From NCBI RefSeq assembly GCF_001507435.1, contig NZ_LMWH01000116.1, forward strand, positions 248,001 to 312,000: a stretch of 64,000 bases of DNA, given 5' to 3'. The stretch comes from Streptomyces sp. NRRL F-5122. Lineage in GTDB: Bacteria; Actinomycetota; Actinomycetes; Streptomycetales; Streptomycetaceae. The notes beneath the pieces are model-generated. The model was not told the DNA's origin. It did not search any database and saw only the letters and a program-made list of their open reading frames with translations. Both the position numbers and the translations under genes were made by a program. Below, one piece after another: positions 16,274 to 24,509 of the stretch (position 1 is its first letter; each line of letters opens with the position of its first letter).

Positions 16274-17198
16274 TGTCCGCTACGGTCGCGTTGCGGCCGC
16301 AGACCACCAGACCCAGCCGGACCCCTTCGCCGACACGCTCCCGCACCTGCCGGGCCGCGGGGAGCAGGCAGCCCGCGGCGGGCTCCGTCCACACCCCGGC
16401 GTGCTCGGCCAGTTCCAGGCTGCCGCGGACCGCGTCCCGGTCCGACACCAGCAGGACCTCGGTGACCAGGGTCGACGCATGGTCGTACGTCAGTTGGGAG
16501 ACCGAGGGTGCGCTCAGCGTGGTCACGACCGAGGACAGCTCGACCGGTACCGGACCGCCCGCCGCCAGTGCACGGGACATGGCCTCTGCACCCTCCGTCT
16601 CCACCCCCCACACACGGATACCGGGCCGCAGGGCGTGCAGCGCCGCGGCCACTCCCGTGATGAGCCCGCCGCCCCCGACGCTCACCAGAACGTCGGTCAA
16701 CTCGCCGGCGTCCTCGGCGAACTCGAGGCCGACGGTGCCCTGTCCGGCGATCACCTCCGGGTCGTCGAACGGGTGCACAAGAGTGAGGCCTTCGCCCCGC
16801 AACCGCGCGGTGAGCGCGAACGCCTCGTCCATCCCGTCCGTCAGATGCAGCGAGGCCTCAGCCGACTCCACGATCTCGACCGATCGTGCGGGCGCGGTCC
16901 GTGGCATCACGACCGTCGCCTTCACCTCCAGGGCGGCTGCCATGACGGCGAGCGCGATCCCGTGGTTGCCGCCACTGACCGCCACCACTCCCGCGGCCCG
17001 CTCCCGCTCGCCGAGCGTGAGCAGCCGCGCCGTCGCGCCCCGCGCCTTGAAGGAACCGGTGCGCTGCAGCAGTTCGAGCTTGGCGGTCACGGGGGCGCCG
17101 AGCAGTGCGGTGAGCCCGGGGCTCTCCACCGTCGGCGTGCGTACGACGTGCCCGGCGATGCGCTCCGCGGCCGCGTGAATGTCCGAGATCCCGATCAA
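16239..17198 (-). CDS. PLP-dependent threonine/serine dehydratase
   Basis: Fold-type II PLP enzyme related to threonine ammonia-lyase. The PLP lysine is in GSFKARGA, the phosphate-binding loop is SVGGGGLITGV, and AVSGGNHGIALA contacts the cofactor. It would deaminate L-Thr/L-Ser or a related hydroxy amino acid; there is no C-terminal ACT regulatory domain. A TTG start at 17198 is chosen because GGGAGGT lies 7-8 nt upstream and it gives 319 residues, normal for the family; the in-frame ATG at 17225 would fall before that ribosome binding site. It overlaps the convergent beta-lactamase-fold gene by 35 bp. Confidence 0.88.
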   Translation of the reverse strand: MIGISDIHAAAERIAGHVVRTPTVESPGLTALLGAPVTAKLELLQRTGSFKARGATARLLTLGERERAAGVVAVSGGNHGIALAVMAAALEVKATVVMPRTAPARSVEIVESAEASLHLTDGMDEAFALTARLRGEGLTLVHPFDDPEVIAGQGTVGLEFAEDAGELTDVLVSVGGGGLITGVAAALHALRPGIRVWGVETEGAEAMSRALAAGGPVPVELSSVVTTLSAPSVSQLTYDHASTLVTEVLLVSDRDAVRGSLELAEHAGVWTEPAAGCLLPAARQVRERVGEGVRLGLVVCGRNATVADIMGWADRFGLR

Positions 17199-17435
17199 CG
17201 CCCCTACCTCCCATGACAGTTCCATCCGCCACGATGCGGCTGTCGTTCCGCCTCCACCCTCGCATGTGCGGGCGCGGGAAATCCGGTGACCGCGACTTCC
17301 GGGGCCGCCGGCTCTCGGGAGAAGGGGGGACACCCCGTTGTGGCGCGGGAACTGCCGGGGCAGGCCGTGTGCGATCTACGGGCCTGTCCCGCCCCGCTCG
17401 GGTCGACCGAAAGGCGCAGTCTCTCTCAGCCGATC

Positions 17436-17455
17436 TGATCCAGACGAAAGGCCCT
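17436..17455. repeat. Diverged copy of the 20-bp terminal repeat
   Basis: TGATCCAGACGAAAGGCCCT matches 17 of 20 positions with the right arm of the element at 3529-3608. A partner arm is only faintly visible about 17380-17390 (GGGCCT), so this copy is decayed. It lies at the 3' end of the UBP zinc-finger gene. Confidence 0.6.
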
Positions 17456-17804
17456 AGCGCAGCGTCTCCGCCCAGTCGGCCGGTACCCGACCCTCCGGCC
17501 CGGGCACGGGCTGGTCCTCGGGGTGGCAGGCGGGGGGAGCCAGATCCGGCCCGGACTCGTACAGCTGGGAGGTGGTGAAGTCCCAGAACCAGCCTTCGTC
17601 CGGCTCGAAGCTACGGATCACCGGATGCCCGGTGGCGTGGAAGTGGGCAGTGGCGTGCTTGGCCGGAGAGTCGTCGCAGCAGCCTATGTGCCCGCACTGC
17701 GCGCACCGCCGCAGATGGAACCACCAACCGCCCGCCTCGTTGCACTCCACGCAACCACTGCCGCTCGGCGGGACGCTGGGCTCGATTCCGTTCACAGTGC
17801 TCAT
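17454..17804 (-). CDS. UBP-type zinc finger protein
   Basis: Protein of 116 residues dominated by a ZnF-UBP domain: GCVECNEAGGWWFHLRRCAQCGHIGCCDDSPAKHATAHFHATGHPVIRSFEP, with the expected Cys/His zinc ligands and aromatic positions. In eukaryotes this domain binds the free ubiquitin C-terminus; in bacteria the ligand is unknown. Its ATG overlaps the stop of the upstream histidine kinase (ATGA), so it is translationally coupled as the third gene of the operon starting at 21003. This suggests a role in the same redox signalling pathway. Confidence 0.88.
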   Translation of the reverse strand: MSTVNGIEPSVPPSGSGCVECNEAGGWWFHLRRCAQCGHIGCCDDSPAKHATAHFHATGHPVIRSFEPDEGWFWDFTTSQLYESGPDLAPPACHPEDQPVPGPEGRVPADWAETLR

Positions 17805-19327
17805 CTTGCCTCCGGTGACGGTTCGGGAGCCGGCTGGGGTTCGGCGCTCTGCTCGGCGACGTCGGACTCCGCGGCGGTCAGTGGCAGCCGCACCTGGAAC
17901 CGTGTGTCGCCCGGCACCGACTGGACGTCCAGGCTGCCGTGGTGCTTGTTGGCGATGATGCGCCAGGAGATGTCCAGGCCGAGCCCGGTTCCCTGACCCA
18001 CCGGCTTGGTGGTGAAGAAGGGGTCGAAGATACGGTTGCGGATCTCCGACGGCACACCGGGGCCCGTGTCGCAGAACTCGACGAGCAGCCGGTCGCGGTC
18101 GCGCGACGTCCGCACGGTCAGCGTGCCGTCACCACCCGATTCCTCGATGGCCGAGACCGCGTTGTCGATGATGTTCGTCCACACCTGGTTGAGCTCGCCG
18201 GGGTAGGCGGGAATGCTCGGCAGGGTGCGGTCGTACTCCTTGACCACGGTGATCCGACGGCCGATCTTTCCGGAGAGCATCAGCAGGGTGCTGTCGAGAA
18301 GTTCGTGGACGTCGACGACCTGGTACGGCGCCCGGTCGAGCTGGGAGTACTGACGGGCGGCATTGACCAGGGTGGACACCCGGGTCGTGGAGTCCTCGAT
18401 CTCGTTCATCAGCAGCTCGGTCTCGACCGTGTAGTTGAGCCACCGGATCGCGCTTTCCAGCGCCCCCTCCTCGACGGCCGCCTCGACCTGGTCGAGCCAG
18501 TCGGTGTCCAGACCGGCCTGGACGAACGTGGGAGCCAGCTGCCAGCCGCCCTGGATGCCGTGGTCCTCGAGCCAGTCGCCGATCGCGTCCTCACGGTCGG
18601 ACGCCTCCAGCGGACTGACCGGCATCGCCTTGGCGACCTGTTCCGCGGTCCGCTCCTGGATGTCGACCAGGGTCAGCAGCGCCTCCGGCTCGTACCGCCC
18701 GGCGGCGATCATGCCCAGCTTGTGCCGCATCCCGGCGACCCGCTCCCGCAGCGCCGCCGTCGCGCTCACGGCGGCCGCGGCAGGGTTGTTGAGCTCATGG
18801 GTGAGTCCCGCGGACAGGGAACCGAGTGCCAGCAGCCGTTCCCGCTGGTTGATGATCTGCTGTGTGTTCTTGTTGCCGAAGAACAGGCCCTCCAGCAGAT
18901 GCACCGCCATCGGGAACCAGTCCCGCATGACCGAGGAGAAGGTCTCGGAGGGCAGGACGAAGAACCGTGAGGGTTCGGTCACCCGCATCGATCCGTTGTA
19001 CTTCGCCCCCCGGGCCCGCTCGCCCAGGTACGCCTGGAAGGCCCCCGCGTACACCCCTCGCTGTGACGTCCGGGAGATCTCCACGTCGTCGGAGCCGACA
19101 CGGCGGTACATCACCACCGTGCCGCTCAGCAGGACGAAGAAACACGTGGCCGGTTCGCCCTCGGTGTACACCGGGCCGGGTTCGAACAGTTCCACCCGGC
19201 CCTCGTGGCAGAGCCGTGCCAACTGGTCGTCGGTGAGCTTCTCGAACAGGAAGAGCGTCCTGAGCTCCTCCTTGTCGCACGTCATCGTCCGGCCGCCCAC
19301 GCACCGCTCCCCGTCCTGTGGATTCAT
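17801..19327 (-). CDS. Cyclic-nucleotide-binding sensor histidine kinase
   Basis: Protein of 508 residues. The N-terminal cNMP-binding (CAP-ED) domain (about 20-145) is followed by a dimerisation/phosphoacceptor domain with the H-box [18 protein letters not shown]. The HATPase_c domain has the N-box [15 protein letters not shown], the G1 box [21 protein letters not shown] and the G2 box [11 protein letters not shown]. It probably integrates a small-molecule signal and phosphorylates the response-regulator domain encoded just upstream. The start at 19327 overlaps the stop of the flavoprotein gene by 4 bp and its own stop overlaps the zinc-finger gene, so the three are one operon. No membrane segment; cytoplasmic. 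Confidence 0.9.
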   Translation of the reverse strand: MNPQDGERCVGGRTMTCDKEELRTLFLFEKLTDDQLARLCHEGRVELFEPGPVYTEGEPATCFFVLLSGTVVMYRRVGSDDVEISRTSQRGVYAGAFQAYLGERARGAKYNGSMRVTEPSRFFVLPSETFSSVMRDWFPMAVHLLEGLFFGNKNTQQIINQRERLLALGSLSAGLTHELNNPAAAAVSATAALRERVAGMRHKLGMIAAGRYEPEALLTLVDIQERTAEQVAKAMPVSPLEASDREDAIGDWLEDHGIQGGWQLAPTFVQAGLDTDWLDQVEAAVEEGALESAIRWLNYTVETELLMNEIEDSTTRVSTLVNAARQYSQLDRAPYQVVDVHELLDSTLLMLSGKIGRRITVVKEYDRTLPSIPAYPGELNQVWTNIIDNAVSAIEESGGDGTLTVRTSRDRDRLLVEFCDTGPGVPSEIRNRIFDPFFTTKPVGQGTGLGLDISWRIIANKHHGSLDVQSVPGDTRFQVRLPLTAAESDVAEQSAEPQPAPEPSPEAR

Positions 19328-21003
19328 GACTGCTCCAGATACCGGTGGACGAGCATCACCGCCATGGCCCCCTCGCCGACCGCCGATGCGACCCGCTTGG
19401 CGGACTCGGCGCGCGCGTCGCCCGCGACGAACACACCGGGGACATTGGTCTCCAGATGGTACGGGGGCCGTTCGAGCTCCCAGCTGGGCGGCGGCTGCCC
19501 GTCGCAGGTCATGTCGGGACCGGTCAGGATGAACCCGTGCTCGTCCCGCAGCACGGTCCCTTCCAGCCACTCCGTCAGCGGCGCGGCCCCGATGAACACG
19601 AACAGCCACTGCGCGTCGACGAGTTCGGTGTGACCGGTGACCACGTCGCGCAGTGTCAACTGCTCCAGGTGGTCGGTGCCGTGCGCCGCCTCCACCACGG
19701 TTCCGGTGCGCACCGAGATATTGGGGGACTCGGCGATCTGCTGGATCAGATAGTGCGACATGGATGCGGACAGCGACTCGCCCCGGACGAGCACGGTGAC
19801 CGACTTGGCGCCCCGGGCGAGGTACATCGCGGCCTGTCCGGCGGAGTTGGCGCCGCCGACGATGTAGACGTCCTGGCCCGAACAGGCGGGGGCCTCCGTC
19901 AGCGCCGAACCGTAGAAGACACCGCACCCCGTCAGCTTCTCGAGGCCCGGGGCGTTGAGCTGCCGGTAGGTCACGCCGGTCGCCAGGATCACGCTGTGTG
20001 CCGAGATCGCCGGCCCGTCCGAGAACCGCACGATGCGCGCCGACCCGTTGACCTCCAGAGAGCACACCTCGCGTGCGGTGAGGATCTCGGCGCCGAACTT
20101 CTTCGCCTGACGGCGGGCCCGGTCGGTCAGTTGCGCGCCGGACACTCCGTCCGGGAAACCGAGGTAGTTCTCGATGCGGGAGCTCTGCCCGGCCTGGCCG
20201 CCGGTCGCCGACCGCTCCACGAGCAGCGTCCGCAGACCCTCGGACGCCCCGTACAGGGCGGCTCCGAGGCCGGCCGGACCGCCGCCGATGACGATCAGGT
20301 CGTAGAACTCCGCGGTGGGCGTCGTGGCCAGCCCGACGTGGGACGCGAGTTCCTGTTCACCCGGTTCGAGCAGGGGCGTGCCGTCCGGGGTGACGACGAG
20401 CGGCAGACGGTCCCCGCTGTGTCCTGCTGCCGCCAGCAGCCGTTGGCCCTCGGGGGTGTCGACCGAGTACCAGCGGTAGGGAACCTGGTTGCGGGCGAGG
20501 AACTCCCGTACCTCCGACGACCGCGCCGACCAGCGGTGCCCCACCACCTTCGTGCTCGGTACCGGCCGGTAGTCCGAGGTCCGCCACGCCTCCAGCAGAT
20601 CGTCCAGGACGGGGTAGAGCTTCTCCTCCGGCGGGTCCCACGGCTTGAGCAGGTAGTGGTCGAGGTCGATGACGTTGATCGCGTCGATGGCGGCGCTGGT
20701 GTCCGCGTACGCGGTGAGCAGCACCCGGCGCGCGCCGGGGTAGACGTCCAGGGCCTGTTCCAGGAATTCGATGCCGTTCATCTCGGGCATCCGGTAGTCG
20801 GCCATGATCACGGCCACCAGGTCGCCCCGCAGCTTCAACTCCCGCAGGGCATCGAGGGCGCTCTCACCGGACTCGGCGCGCACGATGCGGTAGGACTCGC
20901 CGTACCGGCGCCGAAGGTCGCGCGCCACGGCACGCGACACTCCGGGATCGTCGTCCACGGTCAGGATGACGGTCCGTGCAGCTGCGCTGGCAGCCTGTGC
21001 CAT
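19324..21003 (-). CDS. Response regulator fused to thioredoxin-reductase-like flavoprotein
   Basis: Protein of 559 residues with three parts. Residues 1-130 are a receiver domain, with the acidic pair in LTVDDDPG, phospho-acceptor Asp in VIMADYRMP, and the Thr and Lys switch residues in LLTAY and LLKPW. About 145-220 is a glutaredoxin/thioredoxin-like module in which the CxxC site is replaced (GHRWSARSSEVREFL). About 235-555 is a thioredoxin-reductase-like FAD/NAD(P)H domain with IGGGPAGLGAALYGASEG, VGGANSAGQAAMYLA and GVFVAGDA; the redox CxxC of classical TrxR is absent. The ATG at 21003 has GGGAG upstream. It is the first gene of the operon with the kinase and zinc finger, and it diverges from a universal stress protein. 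Confidence 0.9.
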   Translation of the reverse strand: MAQAASAAARTVILTVDDDPGVSRAVARDLRRRYGESYRIVRAESGESALDALRELKLRGDLVAVIMADYRMPEMNGIEFLEQALDVYPGARRVLLTAYADTSAAIDAINVIDLDHYLLKPWDPPEEKLYPVLDDLLEAWRTSDYRPVPSTKVVGHRWSARSSEVREFLARNQVPYRWYSVDTPEGQRLLAAAGHSGDRLPLVVTPDGTPLLEPGEQELASHVGLATTPTAEFYDLIVIGGGPAGLGAALYGASEGLRTLLVERSATGGQAGQSSRIENYLGFPDGVSGAQLTDRARRQAKKFGAEILTAREVCSLEVNGSARIVRFSDGPAISAHSVILATGVTYRQLNAPGLEKLTGCGVFYGSALTEAPACSGQDVYIVGGANSAGQAAMYLARGAKSVTVLVRGESLSASMSHYLIQQIAESPNISVRTGTVVEAAHGTDHLEQLTLRDVVTGHTELVDAQWLFVFIGAAPLTEWLEGTVLRDEHGFILTGPDMTCDGQPPPSWELERPPYHLETNVPGVFVAGDARAESAKRVASAVGEGAMAVMLVHRYLEQS

Positions 21004-21134
21004 AAAGTCTCCCACCCCGAACTCATCGGCGTCCCGCCCATCGTATGTTCGATCGTCCGGTTTCGCTCCGGAACCAGGTGAGCGCCCGGATCGGTAGCGT
21101 GTGCACGTCGGATCATGAACAGGGAGGCAGCCGT

Positions 21135-22004
21135 ATGACCCGCCCCATCACCGTGGGAGTGGACGGATCACCGGAGAGCGTCGCCGCGGCGGCCTGGGCG
21201 GGCCGCGAGGCGGTGCGCCGGGGTCTGCCGCTGCGGATCGTGCACGCGTGGCACTGGGAGCCGTACGAGATCGTCCCGGCCGCGGACCGGGACGCCCAGG
21301 CGCGCTGGGCCCGGGAGACCGCGGAGGGGACCGGGCGGACGCTCACCGAGCGCCACCCGGAGCTGACCGTGACCGCCGAGGCCCTGGAGGGCCCGCCCGT
21401 CGAGGTCCTGGTGGAGGAGGCCGCCGCAGCGGAGCTGGTGGTGCTCGGATCGCGGGGCCACGGTGCGGTCGTGGGCTTCCTGCTCGGCTCCGTCGGGCGG
21501 CAGGTGATCGCCGAGTCCGCCCGGCCCGTGGTGCTGGTCAGGTCCGACGACCGGGCGGCGGCCGAGGCGGCGGGCCGCGAGATCGTCGTCGGCCAGCACG
21601 GGGAGCCGGACGACGGCGCTGCCGCGCTGGAGTTCGCGTTCACCACGGCGGCGGCCCGGGGAGCGGCGGTCCGTGTCGTGCGGGCCTGGACCCTGCCGCC
21701 CGTGTTCGCCTACAGCCCCGCATCGCTGAAGCTGCTCGACGAGGCCGGCGGTCTGGAGCCGTACGAGCGCAAGGCGCTGGACGAGGCGTTGCGGCCCTGG
21801 CGGGAGCGCTTTGCGGACGTGCCGGTCACCGAGCACGTGGAGATGGGCAGCGCGGGTCAGGTGCTGCTCTCCGCGGCCGCTCGTGCGCAGCTCGTGGTGG
21901 TGGGGCGGCACTCCTCCCGCGTGGTGGCCCCGCGGATCGGCTCGGTGGCGCATGCGCTGCTCCACCACGCGCCCTGCCCGGTCGCGGTCGTCCCGCCGGC
22001 CTGA
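21135..22004 (+). CDS. Universal stress protein, tandem USP domains
   Basis: Protein of 289 residues with two USP domains (about 1-140 and 150-289). The first has the ATP-binding pattern GSRGHGAVVGFLLGSVGRQV; the second has VVGRHSSRVVAPRIGSVAHALLHHAPCPVAVV with a less typical first glycine. Such proteins bind ATP and are induced by hypoxia, starvation or redox stress in actinobacteria. It diverges from the response-regulator flavoprotein operon, and a shared regulatory region of 131 bp lies between. The upstream frame to 21045 is not coding: the ATG at 21135 is preceded by AGGGAGG. Confidence 0.9.
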   Translation: MTRPITVGVDGSPESVAAAAWAGREAVRRGLPLRIVHAWHWEPYEIVPAADRDAQARWARETAEGTGRTLTERHPELTVTAEALEGPPVEVLVEEAAAAELVVLGSRGHGAVVGFLLGSVGRQVIAESARPVVLVRSDDRAAAEAAGREIVVGQHGEPDDGAAALEFAFTTAAARGAAVRVVRAWTLPPVFAYSPASLKLLDEAGGLEPYERKALDEALRPWRERFADVPVTEHVEMGSAGQVLLSAAARAQLVVVGRHSSRVVAPRIGSVAHALLHHAPCPVAVVPPA

Positions 22005-22101
22005 CCCCTCAGGACGGGGCCCTGGGGCCCGCCGGGGCGGATTCCCTGGCCGCCGTACGCCGTGGACGGGCCCGTTGGGTCTCCTGCGCCGGGCGGCCGC
22101 A

Positions 22102-22129
22102 GGACGGCGGGCCCGATGGCCCGCCGTCC
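22102..22129. terminator. Strong hairpin terminator, convergent genes
   Basis: The 12-bp perfect repeat GGACGGCGGGCC / GGCCCGCCGTCC with a 4-nt CGAT loop lies between the universal stress protein stop (22004) and the dienelactone hydrolase stop (22141). Confidence 0.75.
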
Positions 22130-22140
22130 CGGCGGTGGAC

Positions 22141-22917
22141 CTACGACGCGCCGTCGGCGCGCCGCAGAGTGCGGTCCAGGAGTGCGAGCAGCTCGCTCCA
22201 GTGGCGGTCCGCCGCCTCGGCGTTGTAGCTCGAGGTGTCGGCCTGGGTGTAGCCGTGGTGGGCGCCGGGGTACACCTCGCTGCGGTGGCGGACGCCCGCC
22301 TCCGTGAGCGCCTTGTCCAGCCGCTCGATCTGCTCGGGCGGCATCGAGGCGTCCTGGTCGGCGTGGCCGAAGTAGACCTCGGCGGTGACGCGGTCGGCCA
22401 CCAGATGAGGGCTGCCGGGGGCGTCGGTCGCCAGCTGTCCGCCGTGGAACCCGGCCACGGCGGCGACCCGCTCCGGATGCGCACCGGCGGTGCGCAGTGC
22501 CAGCCGGGAGCCCATGCAGTAACCGGTGATGCCGATCTGACCGTCGGCGGCCTGGGGACAGTCGGCGAGCCAGCGCAGATAGGCGTCCGCGTCGCGTTCG
22601 ACCACCTCGGGCGTCAGGGCCTGCACGAGCGGGCTGATCTGCTGCAAAATCTCCGGGCGCTCGGCCGTGTCGATGAACTCGGGCAGTTCGACGACGGGCG
22701 CCCGCCCCTGACGGTAGAAGACGTTGGGTACGAGGACGGTGTAGCCGTTCCCGGCGAGGCGGTCGGCCATCTGCTTCAGGTTCGGGCGCAGACCGAAGGC
22801 GTCCATGTAGAGCAGAACCGCGGGGTGGGGGCTGCCGTCCTCCGGGTAGGCCAGGTAGGCGTCGGCAGTGCCGTCCTGAGTGGGGATGTCCACGGACGTC
22901 CCACGGGTGGAGGTCAT
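22141..22917 (-). CDS. Dienelactone hydrolase family protein
   Basis: Alpha/beta hydrolase of 258 residues with a Cys-His-Asp triad: nucleophile Cys in GYCMGS, Asp in GHADQDASM, His in GAHHGY. The family cleaves dienelactones in chlorocatechol breakdown, but many members act on other small esters. Substrate cannot be inferred here; the position beside stress genes rather than an aromatic operon argues against a dedicated catechol pathway. Cytoplasmic, no signal peptide. Confidence 0.88.
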   Translation of the reverse strand: MTSTRGTSVDIPTQDGTADAYLAYPEDGSPHPAVLLYMDAFGLRPNLKQMADRLAGNGYTVLVPNVFYRQGRAPVVELPEFIDTAERPEILQQISPLVQALTPEVVERDADAYLRWLADCPQAADGQIGITGYCMGSRLALRTAGAHPERVAAVAGFHGGQLATDAPGSPHLVADRVTAEVYFGHADQDASMPPEQIERLDKALTEAGVRHRSEVYPGAHHGYTQADTSSYNAEAADRHWSELLALLDRTLRRADGAS

Positions 22918-23082
22918 GTGCTGTTCTCCTGACTTTCGTCATCCGGCCGATGGCGATCCGGCCGGGCCTTCGGGCGCCATCATCGCAACGCCGGCCGGCG
23001 GTCCCGCGCGCGGGGATCATCGGCGCGGCGCAACGGCATGCGGAACGAATCGCATGGGGCGTTCGGGCGGAGGCCGGTCCCT

Positions 23083-24342
23083 TCAGGCGGAGGGAGGTGT
23101 CGGCGTGTCCTCGCCCGCGGCATCGGACAGCGTCCCGCGGACCCGGGGCAGGATGTTCGCGACGTAGTCCTCGACGGCGGTGTCCAGACCGATGTCGTGC
23201 TGGGCCCGCTCGGACAAGTACCAGCGGTGTTCGAGGAGTTCGTGGTACAGCTCGGCGGGATCCATCGAGCCCCGCAGTTCCGGCGGCACGGCGCGCACCG
23301 TGGGCCGGAACACGTCCCGCACCCAGCGGTGGGCCAGTACCTCGGGTCGGGCGGCGAGGGGATCGCCGGGCGCGTAGTCGTCCTGCGTGGCCATCCAGCT
23401 CTCGAGGTCGGTGAGCAGCCGCCGGGCCTGGTTCTCCTCGGTGTCGAGTCCGGTCAGCCTGAGCAGCTGCCGCTGGTGGTGCCCCGCGTCGACGACCTTC
23501 GGGACGAACGTGACCGTGTCGCCGTTGCTGGAGTGCGCGATCTGCATCTCCGCGACGTCGAACCCGAGGTCGTTCAGTCGTCGGACCCGGCGGTCGATGT
23601 AGTGGTACTTGCCGGCCGGATACACCGATGTGCGGGTCAGCTCCACCCACAGCCGGGTGTACCGCTCGCAGATCTCCGCGCCGAACTCGATGGCGTCCAC
23701 GGACGGATGCAGCGCCCCGGACGCCTCCAGGTCCAGCAGCTCGCCGCTGATGTTGACACGTGCGAGATCGAGGTCGTAGTCGCGCTGTCCGGAGCTCAGC
23801 CTCGGATGCAGCTCCCCGGTCTCGGCATCCACCAGATACGCGGCGTACGCGCCCGCGTCCCGTCGGAACAGGGTGTTGGAGAGCGAGCAGTCGCCCCAGG
23901 CGAATCCGGCGAGATGCAGCCGCACCAGAAGCACGGCGAGCGCGTCCATCAGCCGGTGCATGGTGGCGGGCCGCAGCGTCGTCTCGAACATCGACCGGTA
24001 CGGCATCGAACCGCCCAGATGCCGGGTGATCAGCACCGGTTCGAGGGGTTCACCGTTCCCGTCGGCGCGACCGGTGACCACGGCGAGCGGGTCCACCGCC
24101 GGGATGCCGAGCCGGTCCAGGTCCCGCAGCAGCTCGAACTCCCGCACCGCGGGCCGCTCGGCCAGTTCCTTGACCGCCACGACCTCCGAGCCGGCCCGCG
24201 CGTAGCGCACCACGTGCCGGGAGATGCCGCGCGGCAGCGGCACGAGAACCTGCTCGGGCCACTGCTCCAGAGGCAGTTGCCAGGGCAGGTCGAGCAGGAG
24301 TGCGGGGTGCTCCGGATTGGTCGCGCTGATCTGCAGAGCCAT
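23083..24342 (-). CDS. DUF4032 domain protein with kinase-like fold
   Basis: Protein of 419 residues. The N-terminal 250 residues resemble lipopolysaccharide/aminoglycoside-type kinase folds: a Lys in EVVAVKELAERPAVREFELL, a catalytic-loop-like FAWGDCSLSNTLFRRDAGAYAAYLVDAETGEL, then the DUF4032 C-terminal region (about 280-390). The Asp in WGDCSLSN and the VDAE segment correspond to catalytic and metal-binding positions, so phosphotransfer is possible though unproven. The family is common in actinobacteria and its substrate is unknown. Confidence 0.85.
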   Translation of the reverse strand: MALQISATNPEHPALLLDLPWQLPLEQWPEQVLVPLPRGISRHVVRYARAGSEVVAVKELAERPAVREFELLRDLDRLGIPAVDPLAVVTGRADGNGEPLEPVLITRHLGGSMPYRSMFETTLRPATMHRLMDALAVLLVRLHLAGFAWGDCSLSNTLFRRDAGAYAAYLVDAETGELHPRLSSGQRDYDLDLARVNISGELLDLEASGALHPSVDAIEFGAEICERYTRLWVELTRTSVYPAGKYHYIDRRVRRLNDLGFDVAEMQIAHSSNGDTVTFVPKVVDAGHHQRQLLRLTGLDTEENQARRLLTDLESWMATQDDYAPGDPLAARPEVLAHRWVRDVFRPTVRAVPPELRGSMDPAELYHELLEHRWYLSERAQHDIGLDTAVEDYVANILPRVRGTLSDAAGEDTPTPPSA

Positions 24343-24509
24343 CGAAGGACTGTCCTCGCCTCATGGTCGGTCGTCGTGCCGAGGAGCATCACCGCACCCG
24401 GACGGCGCCTGCGTCAACAGGCGGCCGGATCATGGACGGGAACCGCCGGGGGCGCACCACGACTGCCGGGACGGCGGGGCTGGACGAGGACGAGAGGACG
24501 CCCGGCGTG

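Noticed and set aside
24343..24509. N-terminal extensions of long open frames such as those reaching 24513 or 27158
   Set aside because: They are antisense or leader DNA in a GC-rich genome; similarity starts at internal ATG/GTG codons with ribosome binding sites.
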